Assembly: GCA_027065635.1 (NCBI GenBank)
Contig: JAMONQ010000027.1
Location: 1-18,505 of the forward strand
Length of the DNA stretch: 18,505 nt
Direction: 5' to 3'
Source: Campylobacterales bacterium
Lineage (GTDB): Bacteria > Campylobacterota > Campylobacteria > Campylobacterales > Hydrogenimonadaceae
Shown here: positions 1 through 5,772 of the stretch, one piece after another
How positions within the stretch are numbered: position 1 is the first letter of the stretch
Layout of the letters: each line of letters starts with the position of its first letter
Position numbers and translations under genes: made by a program
Notes under the pieces: model-generated
What the model was told of the DNA's origin: nothing
Seen by the model: only the letters and a program-made list of their open reading frames with translations
Database searches by the model: none

Positions 1-181
1 GCAGACCTATTTTGCTCATCAGCCACGCTCCGGCTACCGTAGGACAGGAGTGGCCTGCCAGCTTGACCATATCCAGGTACTCATAGGTGATTCGCCCATC
101 TTCGACAGCTCCGAGAGTCTGCGCAAGAGGATCGAATGTATCTATAGGCTCCACTTCATTGAAAAATTCAGGGTATCTCAT
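1..181 (-). CDS. FmdE-like protein, N-terminal part (runs off window)
   Basis: Reverse-strand reading from the ATG at 181 gives about 60 residues beginning MRYPEFFNEVEPIDTF and continuing to the window edge with no stop. The segment LAGHSCPTVAGAWLM resembles the conserved His/Cys motif near the N terminus of FmdE-family proteins (formylmethanofuran dehydrogenase subunit E-like), a metal-binding family also found in bacteria that make no methane. The ATG overlaps the TGA of the upstream membrane-protein gene (ATGA), so the two are probably translationally coupled and this is the last visible gene of the hemerythrin operon. The exact substrate or role cannot be told. The family call rests on one motif and the rest of the protein is outside the window. 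Confidence 0.6.
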   Translation of the reverse strand, partial: MRYPEFFNEVEPIDTFDPLAQTLGAVEDGRITYEYLDMVKLAGHSCPTVAGAWLMSKIGL

Positions 182-1440
182 AATATTCCTTTATCTTTTA
201 GGGATTGATATATACGCATTGCGCGCACCAGATTGGCCCCATAGAGCAGAAACTCGGCGGCCAAAAGAGCCGCTATCATCTTCCATCCATAGGGAGTGAC
301 GACCAAAACGAGACCGGCAGCAAGAAGCACAAGATGTATCCACAGGTGCCACATAGCCTTTTTTGCCGGGATGATATCTCCCATCATCGGTGTCTGCATG
401 ACTCCTTTTGCGTTTAGATGAAACCATACGAGAAACGGGACAATCTTGTAACTCATGGCGAAGATCACACTTAGCACAAAGTATCCGAAAAGTAGTGCGG
501 AAGCGAAAAAGAGGCCGCTGAAATCTCCAAACGAAGATAGCGCCGCAAGTATCGACGACAGAACGAGCGACCCCATCGATAGACGCCAGAACCATACGGT
601 AGCGTCCGCCACCGGCCTCTTTCGCTGCATCAGTCTTCTTATGGTTACGATACCGAATCCAGCGAATACAAGAGCAATCGCCAGATCCAAAAAAGGTACG
701 ATGGCAGCAAAAAGAGAGGAAAACACCACATTTAGAAGAAGCAGTAAAAAAAGAGCCGGAGGGAAAAATGAGGTTACCGCTTTCGGATACGGCGGAGTCA
801 CATAAAACATCTCTATCACCTGAAAAGCCACCGCCATCACAAGGATACCGATCCATCCAGGAAGCATGAAATGGACATGCACGGACCTCAAAACAGATGG
901 ATCGAGGCCCAAATCGACTCCCATGAAGGAGAGTGTGAGCAAGATAGCCACAAACACTCCCGCTCCGAGGCTCGATACCGAGAGTATCATCCCTTTTACG
1001 GATGGGGTTTTGTTCTCCACACCGAGTAGCTTTCCAAGCATCAGATAGACGACGAATCCGAGGCTGCCGACAAGCAGCAACATAGCCGGATGGAGCAGAA
1101 TATATATGTCAAAATATAGTGCACACACCAGCATCAGCGTACCCGCCGCCATAAGGAGGTGGATCCAGAAAGCGTGATATCGCGGCTCTTTGATAGCGGC
1201 ACCGGCAATTACCGGCAGCATCTGAAAGAGTGCTCCCACCATAGCCATACCGGCGACTCCAAGCAGCAGCAGATGGACAACAGCGGCGGTACTTGGGGTA
1301 TCCCAATACATAACGGTCTGCAAATCGGCAAAAAAGAGTCCGGCCGAAGCGAGCAGGCCAAAGAGCGGTATAGTAAGAAAAAAGCGCATGATAACGCTTA
1401 TAGGAGGCGCCTGATCGAGTGATAGACCGCGATTAAACAC
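178..1440 (-). CDS. 12-TM membrane protein, NnrS / heme-copper oxidase subunit I-like
   Basis: A 420-residue, almost wholly hydrophobic protein with about 12 predicted membrane spans. Possible metal or heme ligands lie in or next to spans: H56 (VVHLLLLG), then H188 and H190 (VHVHFMLPGW) before FQVIEMFYVTPPYP. Size, span number and His placement recall NnrS-type proteins and degenerate relatives of oxidase subunit I, which occur in nitric-oxide and denitrification regulons. The start is GTG at 1440, preceded by AAGAGG about 7 nt upstream, and it overlaps the end of the DUF2249 gene by 8 nt. The stop overlaps the next ATG. Context with hemerythrin and DUF2249 suggests a role in NO or oxygen handling at the inner membrane. 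The precise family and any heme content are not certain. Confidence 0.7.
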   Translation of the reverse strand: MFNRGLSLDQAPPISVIMRFFLTIPLFGLLASAGLFFADLQTVMYWDTPSTAAVVHLLLLGVAGMAMVGALFQMLPVIAGAAIKEPRYHAFWIHLLMAAGTLMLVCALYFDIYILLHPAMLLLVGSLGFVVYLMLGKLLGVENKTPSVKGMILSVSSLGAGVFVAILLTLSFMGVDLGLDPSVLRSVHVHFMLPGWIGILVMAVAFQVIEMFYVTPPYPKAVTSFFPPALFLLLLLNVVFSSLFAAIVPFLDLAIALVFAGFGIVTIRRLMQRKRPVADATVWFWRLSMGSLVLSSILAALSSFGDFSGLFFASALLFGYFVLSVIFAMSYKIVPFLVWFHLNAKGVMQTPMMGDIIPAKKAMWHLWIHLVLLAAGLVLVVTPYGWKMIAALLAAEFLLYGANLVRAMRIYQSLKDKGIL

Positions 1441-1705
1441 TGCAATACCTCTTCATGATACTCTTCAGATCCATATCTTTATCTTTGGAAAACAGTATAT
1501 GCCACTCCTTTTTGCCGGCTTCACATACCTCATAGTCGAGTCCGTGACTCTCGGCGATCATTATCAAAGGCTGAGGATATCGATGTATTATCAAATGAAA
1601 GCAGTTTTTCGAGCCGAGCCGGCGAAGCATCTGCATGGAGCGCTCCAAAGGCTCCGGATGCGACAACCCGCGGGCATCGAGCTCCAATACTTCTACTTCG
1701 TTCAA
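1433..1705 (-). CDS. DUF2249 domain protein
   Basis: A 90-residue soluble protein with the DUF2249 pattern: a short strand VEVLELDARGL followed by HPEPLERSMQML, then CFHLIIHRYPQPLIMIAES and a C-terminal strand WHILFSK. DUF2249 is often found fused to or beside hemerythrin domains and in denitrification gene clusters; it resembles the TusA-like fold. I place the start at TTG 1705, which overlaps the hemerythrin stop (TTGA), because the family homology begins there. A longer in-frame reading from 1762 would add 19 residues lying entirely inside the hemerythrin gene. The end overlaps the GTG of the membrane-protein gene by 8 nt. Biochemical function unknown. Confidence 0.8.
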   Translation of the reverse strand: MNEVEVLELDARGLSHPEPLERSMQMLRRLGSKNCFHLIIHRYPQPLIMIAESHGLDYEVCEAGKKEWHILFSKDKDMDLKSIMKRYCSV

Positions 1706-2133
1706 TGCTCTTTCATCTTCTCTACGAGCTCTTTGGCCTGCGAAGCCAACAGCCGGTCGCACATCGCATAGAGCATCTGCTCCTCTTTCATATTGTGCTG
1801 CTGCAACAGGATCATCAAGGTATCGGCAACGGAAAAGAAGCGCTCCTTGTCTTCGCTTTTTATGGCATTGCTAAGCTGCTCCAGCAGTTCACGCACCTGA
1901 TTGTGTTCATAGCGCATTACCTGCGTAGGTCCTTGCGTACTTCCTGAAACCTCTTCAAAAACCGGAAAGAGTATCTCCTCCTCTTTCGAAAAATGTTTTA
2001 GTGTCTCTATCATGAAATCTTCAAAATATGAGAATGCAGATTCAAAATCTCCGCCGCTTGCAGCCTGCTCCGCCTTTGCGAAGGACTCGTCGCAGCTTCT
2101 GTGCTCTTCTCTCATATAGTTCGATATCTCCAT
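1702..2133 (-). CDS. Hemerythrin HHE-domain protein
   Basis: A 143-residue, all-helical protein with the hemerythrin di-iron ligand pattern: H11 (EEHRSCD), H47 and E51 (LKHFSKEEEILFP), H77 (YEHNQVRELL), H113 and E117 (QQHNMKEEQMLY). HHE proteins bind O2 or NO or serve in iron-sulfur repair (YtfE/Ric); no N-terminal ScdA-type domain is present here. A strong Shine-Dalgarno (GGAGAGG) precedes the ATG and also overlaps the stop of an upstream 24-codon ORF. It is the first full-size gene of a tight operon with DUF2249, a 12-TM protein and an FmdE-like protein. A FNR/DNR-like promoter lies about 140 bp upstream. Likely cytosolic; O2 versus NO specificity cannot be decided from sequence. Confidence 0.92.
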   Translation of the reverse strand: MEISNYMREEHRSCDESFAKAEQAASGGDFESAFSYFEDFMIETLKHFSKEEEILFPVFEEVSGSTQGPTQVMRYEHNQVRELLEQLSNAIKSEDKERFFSVADTLMILLQQHNMKEEQMLYAMCDRLLASQAKELVEKMKEH

Positions 2134-2144
2134 TTACACCTCTC

Positions 2145-2219
2145 CTATTTGAACATAAAGTATATTTTCGCCATCGAAAAAGCAGCCAGGGCCAGAAACG
2201 AGACCATCAACCAATCCAT
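2145..2219 (-). CDS. Candidate 24-aa membrane micropeptide ahead of hemerythrin
   Basis: Inside the 5' leader of the hemerythrin operon is an ORF starting ATG at 2219 and ending TAG at 2145-2147. It encodes MDWLMVSFLALAAF followed by SMAKIYFMFK: one hydrophobic span with a basic C terminus. A good ribosome binding site (AGGAAAGAG, 3 nt from the ATG) precedes it, and its stop lies within the Shine-Dalgarno of the hemerythrin gene, an arrangement typical of coupled genes. It could be a small accessory subunit of the 12-TM protein encoded downstream, or an upstream regulatory ORF. Seen directly: frame, SD, hydrophobicity. Being translated is an inference. Confidence 0.45.
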   Translation of the reverse strand: MDWLMVSFLALAAFSMAKIYFMFK

Positions 2220-2280
2220 ATTCTCTTTCCTGAAACGCCTCGCCACCTGGTGGCAAAAGGCTTTGATTTTGTGCAATGGG

Positions 2281-2323
2281 ATTTTACTCAAAAAAGTCTT
2301 TCAAATAGATTGACTTCTATCAA
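2281..2323 (-). promoter_or_regulatory. FNR/DNR-like promoter of the hemerythrin operon
   Basis: On the minus strand the box TTGATAGAAGTCAA (2323-2310) matches the FNR/DNR consensus TTGATnnnnATCAA at 9 of 10 positions. A -10 hexamer TAAAAT lies at 2286-2281, 23 bp from the box, placing the expected start near 2274 and the box centre near -42, the class II activator position. The same box-to--10 spacing recurs before the siroheme decarboxylase gene. The leader to the hemerythrin ATG is about 140 nt and contains an inverted repeat GCCACC/GGTGGC (2242-2254) and the 24-codon ORF. Confidence 0.65.
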
Positions 2324-2348
2324 CAACCATAATTTTTACAGCGTACGA

Positions 2349-2406
2349 CAAAGTGTCACTATCGTGTCACCAAACTCCCGAACGAAGGGGCGCAGTGACA
2401 CTTTTG
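2349..2406. repeat. Three GTGTCAC boxes, including an 11-bp inverted repeat
   Basis: AAAGTGTCACT (2350-2360) is mirrored exactly by AGTGACACTTT (2394-2404). A further direct copy of GTGTCAC lies at 2364-2370, 11 bp (one helical turn) from the first at 2353-2359. The inverted copy GTGACAC is at 2395-2401. The cluster is upstream of the proposed nrdD promoter and looks like a multi-site operator. It does not match the NrdR-box pattern as I know it, and the protein that binds is unknown. Confidence 0.5.
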
Positions 2407-2444
2407 TGAGCTCTTTTTTTATGGCTCGGCAAGTAAAAAAAGCT

Positions 2445-2450
2445 TACAAT
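2445..2450 (+). promoter_or_regulatory. Possible -10 element for nrdD
   Basis: TACAAT at 2445-2450 is the best -10 hexamer between the GTGTCAC boxes and the folded leader. No good -35 lies 17 bp upstream, which would fit an activated promoter. Transcription would start near 2457, just before the structured region. Confidence 0.35.
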
Positions 2451-2456
2451 TTCAGT

Positions 2457-2694
2457 GTCCGGCATGCGAGGATTTCGTATCCGGATCCTGCTCCTTTAGC
2501 TTGCGACGGAAAGAGCATTTTTGAAGCATGGAAGCTTCCATGACACCCTTATGGAGCCGGCCCAAAGAGGCATTCGCCGCTTTGCGTTACCGGCTCCTCT
2601 CAAGGGTGCCTCCAAAGCCCCGAAGAGAGATTCGGAGTTTTGGAGGCCTTCGGGAGAGAGTCTACAAAATACCGCTATAGTAAAGATATTTAAG
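2457..2694 (+). promoter_or_regulatory. Highly structured nrdD leader, candidate cis-regulatory RNA
   Basis: About 240 nt of non-coding leader before the nrdD ATG hold successive strong inverted repeats. These are: a hairpin TGCTCcTTT/AAAGAGCA (2489-2517) with TTTTT right after it; a perfect 16-bp palindrome centred on an AGCT loop (2527-2542); a long nested stem with CACCCTT/AAGGGTG (2544-2550/2602-2608), GGAGCCGG/CCGGCTCC (2553-2560/2590-2597), CAAAG/CTTTG and GGC/GCC; and a stem GCCTCCAAA/TTTGGAGGC (2608-2616/2639-2647) enclosing CCGAA/TTCGG. CCCGAAG (2619-2625) can pair instead with CTTCGGG (2648-2654), giving a mutually exclusive fold. I recognise no known riboswitch class (no B12 box). 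Confidence 0.55.
2489..2522 (+). terminator. Terminator-like hairpin inside the nrdD leader
   Basis: An 8-bp stem with one bulge (TGCTCcTTT with AAAGAGCA) and a 12-nt loop is followed directly by five Ts (2518-2522). This resembles a short intrinsic terminator about 30-65 nt after the proposed start, so it could act as an attenuator. The U tract is short and the stem only moderately GC-rich. Confidence 0.35.
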
Positions 2695-4818
2695 ATGCTG
2701 AAAGAGATATTAAAAAGAGACGGAACAAAAGAGCCTTTCGCTCCCTACAAAATAGAAGATGCGATAAAAGCGGCCTTCAAAAGCCAGAACACTACATACG
2801 ACAGCACCATTTTTTTCAATGTACTGCAAAGACTCAAGCAAAAGCGCATAGCGGCGGTCGAAGATATTCAGGATATGATCGAGCAGGAGCTCTTCAAGGC
2901 TAGATATTTCGACGTCATGCGCGCCTTCATGATCTATCGGCATACCCACAAGATGCAAAGAGAGCATATACTCGGCCTCAACGAAGATACGACCTTCGTC
3001 AACTCTACGGAGACGATCGAGGAGTATATATCAAAAAGCGACTGGCGTATAAACGCCAACTCGAATACGGGCTATTCGCACGCGGGACTCATAAACAATA
3101 CCGCAGGCAAGATCATAGCGAACTACTGGCTCGACAAAGTCTACTCGAAAGAGGAAGGGTATGCCCATAGAAACGGGGACTACCACATACACGACCTCGA
3201 CTGCCTGAGCGGCTATTGTGCCGGATGGAGCCTCAGAGTCCTGCTGGACGAGGGATTCAACGGTGTAAGAGGACGCGTTGAAAGCAAACCGCCAAACCAC
3301 TTCAGAGAGGCTCTCGGACAGATGGCCAACTTCCTGGGCATCTTGCAGAGCGAATGGGCCGGAGCGCAGGCATTCAGCTCGTTCGATACCTATCTGGCCC
3401 CCTATGTATTCAAAGACCGACTAAGCTATACGGAGATAAAAAAAGCGATCAGAAGCTTCGTATACAATCTGAACGTACCTGCACGATGGGGCCAGTCGCC
3501 CTTTACCAACATCACGATCGACTGGACCGTCCCCGAAGATCTCAAGGACCAGACCCCCACAAGGGCCCAAAGGCACCTTCTTAGCGGCATCGACGATCGT
3601 GACCTTCTGGAGGAGGCCAGAACGCGCGATCCGCAGATCACTTCGCTGGAGCAGATGTGCTACCGCCACTTCCAGAAGGAGATGAATCTCATCAACCGCG
3701 CCTACTACGAAGTGATGACCGAGGGAGACAGCACCGGACAGCCGTTTACATTCCCTATTCCTACCGTCAACATCACCGAAGATTTCGACTGGTACGGAGA
3801 GAATACCGACATCCTCTTCGAGAATACGGCCAAGATCGGATCCTCCTACTTCCAGAACTTCATCGGAAGCCAGTACAGGCGCGATGAAAACGGCAACCTG
3901 GTACCGAACGAAGAGGCTTACAAGCCTGGACACGTACGAAGCATGTGCTGCCGTCTTCAACTCGATCTAAGAGAGCTTCTCAAGCGCGGAGGCGGGCTCT
4001 TCGGAAGTGCGGAAATGACCGGCAGCATCGGAGTGGTAACAATAAACATGGCCAGACTCGGATACCTCTTCAAGGGAGACAAAAAGGGGCTTTACGAAAG
4101 GCTTGAAGAGTTGATGGATCTTGCCAAGTCCACGCTCGAGAAGAAGCGCCGCTTTATCCAGGAGCTCTATGACCGCGGTCTTTTTCCATACACAAGACGC
4201 TATCTTCCCGGTTTCAACAACCACTTCTCCACGATCGGAGTCAACGGAATCAACGAAATGATAAGAAACTTCACCGAAGACGCTCTGACCATAGCGGATG
4301 AAGAGGGACAGAAAATGGCGCTCGAGATTCTCGACTTCATGCGTGAAAAGATGAAAGAGTATCAGGAGGAGACCGGCAACCTCTACAACCTCGAAGCGAC
4401 ACCGGCCGAAGGAACGACATACAGGTTCGCAAAAGAGGATAGAAAACGGTATCCCGATATCATCCAGGCAGGAAGCGGAGAGAATATCTACTACACGAAC
4501 TCTTCGCAAATACCTGTGGACTGGACGGAAGATCCCTTCGAAGCACTCGAGCTTCAAGACGAGCTTCAATGCAAATATACAGGCGGTACCGTATTGCACC
4601 TGTATATGAGAGAGCGTATCAGCTCCGCCGAGGCGTGCAGAAATCTCGTAAGGAAGGTGATAACGAACTTCAAACTTCCATATATCACGGTAACGCCGCT
4701 CTTTTCGGTATGCCCGAAACACGGCTATATACCGGGCGAGCACGAATATTGTCCAAAGTGTGACGAAGAGTTGCTCAAATCTTTTGAAGAGGAGGGGGAA
4801 AAATGTTCGTCATTCTAG
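2695..4818 (+). CDS. nrdD: Anaerobic ribonucleoside-triphosphate reductase catalytic chain, lacking the glycyl-radical loop
   Basis: Class III ribonucleotide reductase, which makes dNTPs without oxygen. The 707-residue chain has an N-terminal ATP-cone (about 1-95, MLKEILKRDGTKEPF...), the catalytic barrel with C175 (LSGYCAGWSL) and a second Cys pair C418-C419 (SMCCRLQLDL), the GSAEMTGSIG segment, and a C-terminal zinc site C673-x2-H676...C686-x2-C689 (GYIPGEHEYCPKC). It stops 18 residues later. The family normally continues into a RVxGYxRPV glycyl-radical loop, absent here; that motif is in the separate gene at 4926-5081. The start is placed at ATG 2695, where the ATP-cone begins; the 58-codon in-frame extension upstream is the folded leader. 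The Shine-Dalgarno is weak. Operon: nrdD, 36-codon ORF, radical peptide, nrdG. Confidence 0.93.
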   Translation: MLKEILKRDGTKEPFAPYKIEDAIKAAFKSQNTTYDSTIFFNVLQRLKQKRIAAVEDIQDMIEQELFKARYFDVMRAFMIYRHTHKMQREHILGLNEDTTFVNSTETIEEYISKSDWRINANSNTGYSHAGLINNTAGKIIANYWLDKVYSKEEGYAHRNGDYHIHDLDCLSGYCAGWSLRVLLDEGFNGVRGRVESKPPNHFREALGQMANFLGILQSEWAGAQAFSSFDTYLAPYVFKDRLSYTEIKKAIRSFVYNLNVPARWGQSPFTNITIDWTVPEDLKDQTPTRAQRHLLSGIDDRDLLEEARTRDPQITSLEQMCYRHFQKEMNLINRAYYEVMTEGDSTGQPFTFPIPTVNITEDFDWYGENTDILFENTAKIGSSYFQNFIGSQYRRDENGNLVPNEEAYKPGHVRSMCCRLQLDLRELLKRGGGLFGSAEMTGSIGVVTINMARLGYLFKGDKKGLYERLEELMDLAKSTLEKKRRFIQELYDRGLFPYTRRYLPGFNNHFSTIGVNGINEMIRNFTEDALTIADEEGQKMALEILDFMREKMKEYQEETGNLYNLEATPAEGTTYRFAKEDRKRYPDIIQAGSGENIYYTNSSQIPVDWTEDPFEALELQDELQCKYTGGTVLHLYMRERISSAEACRNLVRKVITNFKLPYITVTPLFSVCPKHGYIPGEHEYCPKCDEELLKSFEEEGEKCSSF

Positions 4819-4913
4819 CTAAAGAGTATCCGTTCGGTACCTTCATGCGTCTGCTGCTTCGTATGGCCGGTACCACTTTGCGCCCCGATGCAAGGGGCCT
4901 TATCTCATACTGA
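4803..4913 (+). CDS. Candidate 36-aa ORF between nrdD and the radical peptide
   Basis: ATG at 4803 lies inside the last codons of nrdD (16-nt overlap, different frame) and is preceded by a very strong Shine-Dalgarno (GAGGAGGGGG). The frame runs 36 codons to TGA at 4911-4913, directly before the Shine-Dalgarno of the next gene. The peptide begins MFVILAKEYPFGTF and is basic and partly hydrophobic; I recognise no family. A GCCCC/GGGGC hairpin (4882-4898) lies in its second half. It may be a real micropeptide or a translated spacer that passes ribosomes from nrdD to the radical peptide. No database match is claimed. Confidence 0.4.
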   Translation: MFVILAKEYPFGTFMRLLLRMAGTTLRPDARGLISY

Positions 4914-4925
4914 AAGGAGAAAGAG

Positions 4926-5081
4926 ATGTACGACAAAGAAGAGATTTTGAAAAAGTTGCGCGACAAGCGCACAAGATGTACCGTATATACCAGGGTCATG
5001 GGCTACCACAGGCCGGTAGAGAGTTTCAATATAGGCAAAAAAGGTGAACATCGTCAAAGAAAGCAGTTCGTTGAACGATAA
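4926..5081 (+). CDS. Separate glycyl-radical peptide of NrdD (C-terminal fragment as its own gene)
   Basis: A 51-codon gene starting ATG at 4926 with a textbook Shine-Dalgarno (AAAGGAG, 4914-4920). It begins MYDKEEILKKL and contains RTRCTVYTRVMGYHRPV followed by FNIGKKGEHRQRK. This is the C-terminal radical loop of class III ribonucleotide reductases (family pattern RVxGYxRPV...N.GK..E), with G26 as the expected radical glycine. In ordinary NrdD this sequence follows the zinc site in the same chain; here it is 107 nt after the nrdD stop and in another frame. It would have to bind the NrdD barrel in trans after activation by NrdG, much as GrcA (YfiD) supplies a radical domain to pyruvate formate-lyase. 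Its end overlaps the start of nrdG. Confidence 0.85.
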   Translation: MYDKEEILKKLRDKRTRCTVYTRVMGYHRPVESFNIGKKGEHRQRKQFVER

Positions 5082-5745
5082 AAAAATTTTCGACATCACG
5101 CCCTTCACCCATCTGGACTATCCGGGCAAGCTCGCCTGTATCGTCTGGTTTTGCGGATGCAATATGCGCTGTATGTACTGCTATAACAGCGATATCGTCT
5201 TCGCAAAGGAGGGCAACTATACAGAAGAGGATCTGTACGGTTTCCTCGACAAGCGTGTCGGCTTGCTTGACGGAGTGGTACTGAGCGGCGGCGAGCCGAC
5301 CATGCACGATCTTCTGCCTCTATGCAGAGAGATAAAGAAGATGGGTTTTTCGATAAAGCTCGACACGAACGGTCTAAACAGCGATCTTGTAAAGAGCCTC
5401 GTAGAGGAGGGAGTCATAGATTATATAGCACTCGATTTCAAGGCCATGAACGGAAAGTTCGGCTATGTTACGGGTTCGAGCAAATACCAGAATTTCGTCA
5501 AAACGCTGAAGTTTCTGATATCCAGCCAAACGGAATTCGAAGTCCGTACGACCATACACGCCGACCTTCTTCAACCGCAAGATATAAATCTGATGATGAA
5601 GGAGTTGAAATCCTACGGATACGACGGCACCTACTATCTTCAAAAGTTCATAGAGACGAAAAACAATATCGCAAATATGGAGAAGCCTGAAAAAGAGTTC
5701 GACGAAAACGCACTTGAAGATATACTGGAAATTGTCTGGCGGTAG
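5044..5745 (+). CDS. nrdG: Anaerobic ribonucleotide reductase activating radical SAM protein
   Basis: Radical SAM activase that puts the radical on the glycine of NrdD. Near the N terminus it has DITPFTHLDYPGK and the cluster motif C39-x3-C43-x2-C46 (CNMRCMYC), then LSGGEPT. At 233 residues from GTG 5044 it is longer than E. coli NrdG and fits the longer NrdG2 type. Two starts are possible: GTG 5044 (38-nt overlap with the radical-peptide gene, weak Shine-Dalgarno) or TTG 5071 (11-nt overlap, 9 residues shorter, nearer where homology begins). Either way the gene overlaps the radical peptide, so the activase and its substrate peptide are translationally linked. Confidence 0.92.
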   Translation: MNIVKESSSLNDKKIFDITPFTHLDYPGKLACIVWFCGCNMRCMYCYNSDIVFAKEGNYTEEDLYGFLDKRVGLLDGVVLSGGEPTMHDLLPLCREIKKMGFSIKLDTNGLNSDLVKSLVEEGVIDYIALDFKAMNGKFGYVTGSSKYQNFVKTLKFLISSQTEFEVRTTIHADLLQPQDINLMMKELKSYGYDGTYYLQKFIETKNNIANMEKPEKEFDENALEDILEIVWR

Positions 5746-5772
5746 AGTTTTTTACAAAAAACGTTACTCTAC
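5742..5772. terminator. Possible bidirectional terminator between nrdG and the response regulator
   Basis: GTAGAG (5742-5747) pairs with CTCTAC (5767-5772), and inside it TTTTTT (5748-5753) pairs with AAAAAA (5756-5761). The element covers the stop codons of both converging genes. It is AT-rich without a classic GC stem, so termination strength is uncertain. Confidence 0.35.

Noticed and set aside
2521..2694. In-frame 58-codon N-terminal extension of nrdD
   Set aside because: It coincides with the run of hairpins and palindromes, has no family match, and the ATP-cone starts at ATG 2695. The open frame is probably accidental.
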